Shown piece after piece: positions 15,698-20,865 of a stretch of DNA of 20,865 nucleotides. Every line of letters begins with the position of its first letter. Within the stretch, counting starts at the first letter, position 1. Source of the DNA: Bacteroidia bacterium (lineage in GTDB: Bacteria > Planctomycetota > Phycisphaerae > Phycisphaerales > SM1A02); contig JASGCG010000003.1 in NCBI GenBank assembly GCA_030054235.1, forward strand, positions 1 to 20,865. Direction: 5' to 3'. A program made the translations under genes and the position numbers. Under the pieces are notes generated by a model that was given only the letters and a program-made list of their open reading frames with translations, ran no database searches and had not been told where the DNA came from.

Positions 15698-16534
15698 ATG
15701 GCCAACGCCCTTGACAAGATCGTCGCGCGCAAGCGGCTCGAGGTTGCCGCGAAGAAGCGTGCCGCGCCGGTCGAGGGGCTGAAGGAGCGCATCGCCGAGC
15801 TCGGGCGACCGCGCAACTTCTTCCAGGCGGTCGTCGACCACGGCAGCACGAAGGGCACGCGGGTGATCGCGGAGGTCAAGCAGCGCAGCCCCAGCGGCGG
15901 GCTCATCAGGCCTGACTTCGATCCGGTCGACATCGCCCGACGGTATCACGCCAACGGCGCGGTGGCGATCAGCTGCCTCACTGACGAGGCTGACTTCGGC
16001 GGCTCGCTCGAGTTCATCCATGCGATCCGCGATGCAGTGCCGCTGCCGGTCCTGCGCAAGGACTTCATCATCGAGAGCTACCAGGTGTGGGAAGCGCGGG
16101 CCTACGGCGCCGATGCAATCCTGCTCATCGCCGAGTGCCTGAGCGATGCGCAGCTGATCGACTACAAGATCCTGGCGGTCGAGCTGGGCATGAGCGTGCT
16201 CGTCGAGGTGCACGACACCGAGAACCTCTACCGCGTGCAGCCGCACCTGTCGTTCCCGCACTCGGGGTACGCGCTCCTGGGCGTGAACAACCGCGACCTG
16301 CGGACGATGACCACAGACCTTGGCCACTCGTTCCGCATGGCGGAACTCGTCGACGACACGCACGTCATGGTGAGCGAGAGCGGGATCAGGACCCCGGACG
16401 ACCTCAAGCGCCTGCGCGCGCACGGCATCCACATCGTGCTGGTGGGCGAGCACCTGCTGCGCCAACCCGATCCCGGCACCGCGCTCGCCGAGCTGCTCGG
16501 CCGCGAACCGCGCGAGCCGGCGACCAAGCGCTGA
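15698..16534 (+). CDS. trpC: Indole-3-glycerol phosphate synthase
   Basis: Closes the indole ring in tryptophan synthesis, converting carboxyphenylaminodeoxyribulose phosphate to indole-3-glycerol phosphate. The 278-residue TIM barrel shows the conserved strand ends: IAEVKQRSPSGG (58-68, Lys61; many enzymes read KKASPS), SCLTDEADFGGS (92-103), LRKDFIIESYQV (119-130, general acid Lys121), LVEVHD (168-173, Glu170), GVNNRDL (195-201) and VSESGI (225-230), then VGEHLL for phosphate binding. It is free-standing, not fused to trpF, and no other trp synthesis gene is nearby. There is no Shine-Dalgarno sequence; TACGCT lies 13 bases upstream. It ends three bases before the end of the convergent T5orf172 gene. 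Confidence 0.97.
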   Translation: MANALDKIVARKRLEVAAKKRAAPVEGLKERIAELGRPRNFFQAVVDHGSTKGTRVIAEVKQRSPSGGLIRPDFDPVDIARRYHANGAVAISCLTDEADFGGSLEFIHAIRDAVPLPVLRKDFIIESYQVWEARAYGADAILLIAECLSDAQLIDYKILAVELGMSVLVEVHDTENLYRVQPHLSFPHSGYALLGVNNRDLRTMTTDLGHSFRMAELVDDTHVMVSESGIRTPDDLKRLRAHGIHIVLVGEHLLRQPDPGTALAELLGREPREPATKR

Positions 16535-16537
16535 GGG

Positions 16538-18178
16538 TCACTCCGCGGAATCCTGGTCTTCTTCGGCCGCCCTTTCAAGCTCCGCATCGCCGAAGTCGTG
16601 CCCGAGCTGCTCTGCAACCCAGCGATCTCGATATTCGGCATCGGCATTCAGTTGCAACTCAAGTGCTTGCGTTTCGCGGAACTCTTGGGCAACCGCCTCC
16701 ATCGTCCACTCGGCTTCGAGACCCATTGAGTCGACTACAAGGCGAATCTGTGTCAATGGGACGCGAAAGAACTCCTTCCGCCAGTTCATCTTGTTGACCT
16801 GCGCCAATACGAATCGCTCATGAAGAGCGCTCTCCAATTTCGGCGCATCGTCAGCAGCTATCAATGCATGGACATCAAACTCAAAGGGCACGCTCGCGTC
16901 GCCAAGTTCCCAGATTCGCTCCATTGGGTCCAGTCGCCGCGTCTGTCCGATCTTGAAAACCCCTTCGCCAAATGAGCCAACATTGGAAATGACGTACACA
17001 GTCCCCTTCTTTGTCTGCTGTGCCATCGACTTTGCACGTTCCCGCAACGCTTCAAGCTCTCGGATCCGTTCATCTGCCTCAGCCAGTTGACCTTCGTACT
17101 GCCTTGTCGTGGCAGACAACTCCTGCTCCATTCGTGAGCGGAACTCCCGCTCAAAGCTCTCGCGTTGCGACTCGCTGAGACGTTTTAGTTCTTCGCGCAA
17201 TCGTGCTTCCTGCCTGGCTCGCTCGTCAAGAATCGCTTGTTCTCGAGCCGCCTCGATCAAGGCACGTTGGCGAGCAGCATCCGCTTCCTTCTTCTTTGAT
17301 TCACGCTCAGCGCGCTCAAACTCGCGCTGCGCCTTGGCTTCCTCGCGCATTCGCTCCTTGATTCGTCGCTGCTCCTCCCTATGATCCTTCTTCACCCGCT
17401 GAACCAATGCAGCCCAGCGCAACTCGGTCAGCCGCGCGTCCAAGTACTGTTGTGTGATACGGGAGTTACCGAAGGCTCGACCCTGGGTGTTAACCAGAAG
17501 GTAGGCATCTTTCAGGCGTTGGATCAGCGTGCCGATGTTGTCGGACTTCACATCTGCGAGGATTGACTCGACCTTGCCGTTGAAGGCGTCGAGCGCGAAG
17601 TTTGCAGCGAGTTCACCACGTCCATCTTGGGCGTAATCCGATGTTGCCGCTGAGCCATCCTTGACCAGGGCTCGCGATGCCGCGCGGGCTTCCTTCAGTC
17701 GCTGACCAGGTTCGGTGTGTGCCGCCTCACGCGCAAGGTCATCCAGCAACGATTGGGGTGGCACCACGTATCGCGCGCCATAACCGTCGACAGCGTTTCG
17801 AAGCGCATCAAGGATCTGCTGGGCCCGCGCTTGCTTGAGCTCCAGTTCCTCGGTCCGCTCAGCGCAGTCTTGTGCACCTTCCCATGGTGCAAGTCGTTCG
17901 TAACGTGCCTTCCAATGAGCCACGACGTTCTTCGCGTGCTTGAGTTGAGCGGTGGCCTTCGCGCGAAGCGACGCATAGCCCCTTTGTTCCAAAGCCAGCT
18001 TGTTGGCTGTTTCATTCAGGCGCGTCTCAAGATTCGCCTTTAGTCGAAGCAGATCCTGAGCGGTGCGCTCGAGATTGGAAGCCTTATCCGAGGACTTCAA
18101 CCACAGCACCAAGAGCAGGCCAGCGCCTAGCAAGGCGACCGCCAACAAACCAAGAACGAGCACTGACCCACCGGGCAT
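16538..18178 (-). CDS. Membrane-anchored coiled-coil protein with DUF4041-like and T5orf172 (GIY-YIG-like) domains
   Basis: A 546-residue protein. Residues 4-27 are one membrane segment. Residues 33-125 are a helical region. About 130-260 resembles DUF4041 (DNIGTLIQRLKDAYLLVNTQGRAF, then ITQQYLDARLTELRWAALV). A long charged coiled coil spans 262-388. Residues 392-475 match the T5orf172/MUG113 branch of the GIY-YIG fold: VYVISNVGSFGEGVFKIGQT, then Arg421 in ERIWELG, Glu449 in the LESALHERF helix, and NWRKEFFRV. The ending is acidic. The family occurs in phages and accessory regions; nuclease activity is inferred only. The ATG at 18178 has TATTGT six bases upstream and no Shine-Dalgarno sequence. 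Sampled GC is 48-58% against 73% in asd, suggesting transfer. Confidence 0.87.
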   Translation of the reverse strand: MPGGSVLVLGLLAVALLGAGLLLVLWLKSSDKASNLERTAQDLLRLKANLETRLNETANKLALEQRGYASLRAKATAQLKHAKNVVAHWKARYERLAPWEGAQDCAERTEELELKQARAQQILDALRNAVDGYGARYVVPPQSLLDDLAREAAHTEPGQRLKEARAASRALVKDGSAATSDYAQDGRGELAANFALDAFNGKVESILADVKSDNIGTLIQRLKDAYLLVNTQGRAFGNSRITQQYLDARLTELRWAALVQRVKKDHREEQRRIKERMREEAKAQREFERAERESKKKEADAARQRALIEAAREQAILDERARQEARLREELKRLSESQRESFEREFRSRMEQELSATTRQYEGQLAEADERIRELEALRERAKSMAQQTKKGTVYVISNVGSFGEGVFKIGQTRRLDPMERIWELGDASVPFEFDVHALIAADDAPKLESALHERFVLAQVNKMNWRKEFFRVPLTQIRLVVDSMGLEAEWTMEAVAQEFRETQALELQLNADAEYRDRWVAEQLGHDFGDAELERAAEEDQDSAE

Positions 18179-18184
18179 CGGTGC

Positions 18185-18190
18185 ACAATA
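18185..18190 (-). promoter_or_regulatory. -10-like element before the T5orf172 gene
   Basis: TATTGT on the minus strand ends six bases before the ATG, as in pdxA, predicting a leaderless mRNA. The 99-base gap up to asd shows no terminator and no convincing -35 box. Confidence 0.42.
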
Positions 18191-18277
18191 CCCCACCCCT
18201 CCGCGTCCGCATCGCAAGCGGGCACGACAACGTCAAGAAGCAGCCTGGACTCAATCGAAGAGGAGAAGCGCTGAAGC

Positions 18278-19324
18278 TCACCCAACCGTCGTGCGAGCGA
18301 GCCGCCCCGCAGCGAGCAGGTGCTCGGTGATCTGGATCGCGTTGAGCGCCGCGCCCTTGCGGATCTGGTCGCCGGCGACGAAGAGATCGATGCCGCGCCG
18401 ATCGGGCTGGCTCCAGTCCTGGCGGATGCGGCCCACGAGCACGTCGTCCTTGCCTGCCGCATCGATCGGTTCGGGGAACCGATTCGCCGCGCGGTCATCG
18501 ACCACCTGCACGCCGGGCGCGGCCGCGAGCAACTCGCGCACGCGTGACTCGGGCATGTCGCCGGCGAACGTGAGGTTGATCGCCTCGCAGTGCGCCCGCA
18601 GCACCGGCACGCGCACGCAGGTCGCGGTCACGCGCACGCCTGGGTCGGCCCAGATCTTGCGCGTTTCCTGCAGCAGCTTGCGCTCCTCCTCGTTGTAGCC
18701 GTCGGCACCGACCGCGCTGTTGTGGCTGAAGACGTTGAAGAGGTACTGGCGCCCGAAGACGTCGGTGGTGTACGCGCGGCCGTCGGCGAACTCGCGCGCC
18801 TGGCCCTCGAGCTCGCGCATGGCCGCGGCACCGGCACCGCTCGCCGCCTGGTACGTGCTCACGACCATGCGCTCGATCCGCACGGCGCGGTGCAGCGGCG
18901 TGACGGCCACCAGCGCGATGATCGTGCTGCAGTTGGGATTGGCGATGATGCACGGGGCACCGAGCACATCGAGTTCGTGCGCATTGACCTCGGGCACCAC
19001 GAGCGGGATGCCGTCATCCATGCGGAAGGCGCTTGAGTTGTCGACGACCCACGCCCCCGCACGCACCGCTGCGGGAGCGAGCGCCTTGCTCACGCCCTTG
19101 CCGGCGCTGAAGAGCGCCACGTCCACACCGTCGAAGGCCTCGGGCGTCGCCTCGTGCACGGTGCACTCGCGTGCGCCGCAACGCATGGTGGTTCCCGCAC
19201 TGCGCGCGCTTGCCAGGAGTCGCAGCTCGCTGAAGCGCATGCCTCGGCGCTCAATGAGCTCCAGGAACTCGACGCCCACCGCACCGGTGGCGCCGACGAT
19301 CGCGATCACGGGGTCACGGGACAT
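18278..19324 (-). CDS. asd: Aspartate-semialdehyde dehydrogenase
   Basis: Reduces aspartyl phosphate with NADPH to aspartate semialdehyde, the branch point to lysine, diaminopimelate, threonine and methionine. The 348 residues have the Rossmann motif VGATGAVG (10-17), NSSAFRM (96-102), the catalytic cysteine Cys132 in ANPNCSTI, STYQAASGAG (156-165) and, near the C-terminus, the substrate-binding segment RVPVLRAHCEAI. Length is normal. The ATG at 19324 has no good Shine-Dalgarno sequence; TAGAAC lies six bases upstream, an imperfect version of the -10-like element. It follows apaG at 79 bases, most of that gap being a duplicated apaG tail. GC is high, unlike the next gene downstream. Confidence 0.97.
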   Translation of the reverse strand: MSRDPVIAIVGATGAVGVEFLELIERRGMRFSELRLLASARSAGTTMRCGARECTVHEATPEAFDGVDVALFSAGKGVSKALAPAAVRAGAWVVDNSSAFRMDDGIPLVVPEVNAHELDVLGAPCIIANPNCSTIIALVAVTPLHRAVRIERMVVSTYQAASGAGAAAMRELEGQAREFADGRAYTTDVFGRQYLFNVFSHNSAVGADGYNEEERKLLQETRKIWADPGVRVTATCVRVPVLRAHCEAINLTFAGDMPESRVRELLAAAPGVQVVDDRAANRFPEPIDAAGKDDVLVGRIRQDWSQPDRRGIDLFVAGDQIRKGAALNAIQITEHLLAAGRLARTTVG

Positions 19325-19330
19325 GGCCGG

Positions 19331-19336
19331 GTTCTA
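19331..19336 (-). promoter_or_regulatory. Imperfect -10-like element before asd
   Basis: TAGAAC on the minus strand ends six bases before the asd ATG. The final base is C instead of T. It fits the spacing seen at pdxA and the T5orf172 gene but is weak alone. Confidence 0.22.
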
Positions 19337-19359
19337 CCACGGCTCCGCACCCGCACGGC

Positions 19360-19443
19360 GATCACTCCGGCGAGCCGACGAGGTCGAAGCGCCGCACCTG
19401 GGATCACTCCGGCGAGCCGACGAGGTAGAAGCGCCGCACCTCG
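19360..19443. repeat. 42-base tandem duplication of the apaG 3' end
   Basis: Bases 19360-19401 and 19402-19443 match at 40 of 42 positions. The right copy is the real 3' end of apaG, with its stop at 19404-19406. The left copy lies after the stop, in the same frame because 42 is divisible by three, and again ends in TGA (19362-19364). The untranslated copy would encode QVRRFDLVGSPE; the translated one reads EVRRFYLVGSPE. Confidence 0.95.
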
Positions 19444-19814
19444 GCATCGAACCTGGTGCCGTCCTCGCGAACGAGCGTGAAGGTGCCTTCCATCGTGCCC
19501 CACTCGGTCGCGAGCGGGCAGTAGCTGCCGTAGCGGAACGACTCGCCGGGAGCGAGCCGGGGCTGCTGCCCGACGACGCCCTCGCCCTCGACCACGTGAC
19601 TGTCCCCGTCCGCGTCGACGATGGTCCAGCGGCGCGAGACGAGCTGCACCGGCGTGGGCGATTCATTGATGATCTGCACCTGGTAGCTGAAGACCCACCG
19701 CCCATGCGCCGGGCTGCTCTCGCGCGCGAGCCAGGATGGCTGCACGCGGACGGTGATGCCCTCGGTCGTGGCCTGGCTGCCGATGCAGCCGCGTTCCAGG
19801 GTGGTGGTCGTCAT
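19404..19814 (-). CDS. apaG: ApaG domain protein
   Basis: A 136-residue single-domain protein of the ApaG family, a small immunoglobulin-like beta sandwich. E. coli ApaG is linked to cobalt and magnesium tolerance, but the biochemical role is not settled. The core is intact: ITVRVQPSWL (20-29), WVFSYQVQIINES (40-52), VQLVSRRWTIVDADG (56-70), EGEGVVGQQPRLAPGESFRY (76-95) and EWGTMEGTFTL (104-114). The start at 19814 begins just before the domain; the longer open frame upstream overlaps the lipoprotein gene. No Shine-Dalgarno sequence is present, and TACGCT ends nine bases before the ATG. Its last 12 codons and stop are repeated in tandem downstream. Confidence 0.94.
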   Translation of the reverse strand: MTTTTLERGCIGSQATTEGITVRVQPSWLARESSPAHGRWVFSYQVQIINESPTPVQLVSRRWTIVDADGDSHVVEGEGVVGQQPRLAPGESFRYGSYCPLATEWGTMEGTFTLVREDGTRFDAEVRRFYLVGSPE

Positions 19815-19823
19815 GGCGCAGGA

Positions 19824-19829
19824 AGCGTA
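19824..19829 (-). promoter_or_regulatory. -10-like element before apaG
   Basis: TACGCT on the minus strand ends nine bases before the apaG ATG, the same spacing as at trpS and the 5376 and 5400 starts. TTGGGC lies 19 bases further upstream as a possible -35. Confidence 0.42.
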
Positions 19830-19864
19830 GACGCGTGATCGGGCCCGCGCCCAACTTCCGGGCA

Positions 19865-20830
19865 TCACTTGCGCTGCAGACCGATCGTGGCCTCGAAGAC
19901 CGGCAGCGGCGACTCGACCAACTTGCGCCATTCGAGGTGGACGTCGGTGTCCTTGTAACCCGACGGGGCCTTGACGTGCACGTAGAGCGGCACGCGGCGG
20001 GCCAGGGTGATCGGTTCCGTCGTGCCGCCAGAGGGCGTCGTCACGCTGAAGGCATCTGGATCCGGCGGCAAGCCATCGCTGGCCTGGCCCGCACTCACCA
20101 CCGCCCCGGCGAGCGGCAGCTTGCTGCGACGGTCGATCACGCGGAAGCTGACCTGGCGCGTCTCGCGGCTGCGCGCCGTCACGTCGAGGCTGCGCGGCGT
20201 GCGCAGTTCGAATGATGCACCGACGCGGCCGGGCGCACGCACGACCACGCGGTTCATGAAGCCCGAGATGAACTCGACCTGCGCGAAGCCATCGGCAGCG
20301 GTCGAAGCCTGCTGCACCGGCAAGCGCCCGCGCGACTGCTCAGCCCCCTGCTCCTTGAGGTAGATGAACGTGCTGAGGTAGACCGTCGCGCCTTCAACGG
20401 GTCGGCCGTCCTGATCGCGCACACGCACCTCGATCGGCGTGCGGGTCACCGGCACGAGCGGGAAGTCGATCGGCTCCTTGCCCTTGACCAGGTCGAAGTC
20501 GATCGTGGTCTCGCCTTCGCCGCGCAGCTCCTGCCGCACGCCGTCGTACGGCATCACGATCACTTGGCGCGGTTCGTACCCGGGCTTGAAGACCGTCAGG
20601 CTCGTGCGCCGCGAGAAGAGCGTGAAGCCAGCCACTCCAGCCGCATCGGAGACGAAGGGTTCGTCGTCGCTGGCGAAGATCTTGAACCAGCCGAGCGTGT
20701 TCCGATAGACGTCCACGCCCTCGACCGGTCGACCATCCGGCTGCACGGCACGGAGCTGGATCGGTTGGATAACACAGCCTGAACACAGGGCCGCGAGGGT
20801 CGTAGCGATGATGAGGAACGCGGCTCGCAT
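19865..20830 (-). CDS. Predicted lipoprotein with carboxypeptidase-regulatory-like beta domains
   Basis: A 321-residue exported protein. The N-terminus MRAAFLIIATTLAALCSGC is a lipoprotein signal with Cys19 in a lipobox-like context (LCSGC). Two similar modules begin IQLRAVQPDGRPVEGVDVYR (25-44) and IEVRVRDQDGRPVEGATVYL (about 133-152), a third begins near VSFRVIDRRSKLPLAGAVVSA. Each has the D-G-R/K-P-x-x-G-A/V-x-V turn of carboxypeptidase-regulatory-like or CNA-B-like folds, usually structural or ligand-binding. No catalytic residues are seen. The gene is complete; only 35 bases lie beyond its start, with no Shine-Dalgarno sequence and a possible TATAGC 23 bases upstream. It ends 50 bases before apaG. 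The function is unknown. Confidence 0.85.
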   Translation of the reverse strand: MRAAFLIIATTLAALCSGCVIQPIQLRAVQPDGRPVEGVDVYRNTLGWFKIFASDDEPFVSDAAGVAGFTLFSRRTSLTVFKPGYEPRQVIVMPYDGVRQELRGEGETTIDFDLVKGKEPIDFPLVPVTRTPIEVRVRDQDGRPVEGATVYLSTFIYLKEQGAEQSRGRLPVQQASTAADGFAQVEFISGFMNRVVVRAPGRVGASFELRTPRSLDVTARSRETRQVSFRVIDRRSKLPLAGAVVSAGQASDGLPPDPDAFSVTTPSGGTTEPITLARRVPLYVHVKAPSGYKDTDVHLEWRKLVESPLPVFEATIGLQRK

Positions 20831-20865
20831 GGGGTGGCCCGCCGCGGAGGCCGCGCTATACTGGC

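Noticed and set aside
14758..18178. A multi-gene defence island formed by the CPBP (Abi-like) protease and the T5orf172 protein
   Set aside because: trpC separates them, they are on different transcripts, and CPBP proteases are common in housekeeping contexts. Only the T5orf172 gene shows signs of transfer.

Overview
The window is GC-rich DNA from a bacterium, most likely a planctomycete of the class Phycisphaerae. The main clue is the secreted RCC1-repeat protein at the left end. Its doubled dockerin-like motif (NG.VNGTDLAELLATWGPC, then DA.GSVDGSDLAVILGAWGPC) is a hallmark I associate with Phycisphaerae exported proteins. Many genes also lack a Shine-Dalgarno sequence. The assignment is an inference from motifs, not from a database search.

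Layout from left to right. Bases 1-400 hold no convincing gene. A minus-strand block follows: a secreted 591-residue protein of unknown function, folP (dihydropteroate synthase), trxA (thioredoxin), tRNA-Ala(GGC) and the RCC1 propeller protein. A plus-strand multi-pass membrane protein diverges from the 591-residue gene across 23 bases. Next come minus-strand glmS and a secreted thioredoxin-type glutathione peroxidase. Divergent from glmS is a plus-strand run of 5-formyltetrahydrofolate cyclo-ligase, a LysM/L,D-transpeptidase and pdxA. A minus-strand run then holds a CPBP-family membrane protease, trpS, a small four-cysteine protein and a XerC/XerD-type recombinase. trpC reads plus, head to head with the CPBP gene. 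The right end is minus-strand: a lipoprotein, apaG, asd, and a membrane-anchored coiled-coil protein ending in a T5orf172/GIY-YIG-like domain.

Most of this is housekeeping metabolism: folate (folP, cyclo-ligase), amino sugar and peptidoglycan (glmS, L,D-transpeptidase), vitamin B6 (pdxA), tryptophan (trpC, trpS), the aspartate pathway (asd) and thiol redox (trxA, peroxidase). Two genes look accessory. One is the RCC1 protein. The other is the T5orf172 protein, whose GC content is visibly lower than its neighbours and which sits alone between asd and trpC. I see no insertion sequence, CRISPR array or prophage.

The most coherent unusual signal is regulatory. Nine genes without a clear Shine-Dalgarno sequence have a TANNNT-type -10 element ending 6, 9 or 13 bases before the start codon, which implies leaderless or nearly leaderless mRNAs. 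Genes with a clear Shine-Dalgarno sequence have the element further away. At two divergent gene pairs the element is TANNNTA, which reads as a -10 box on both strands. A second clear oddity is a 42-base tandem duplication of the 3' end of apaG, stop codon included.
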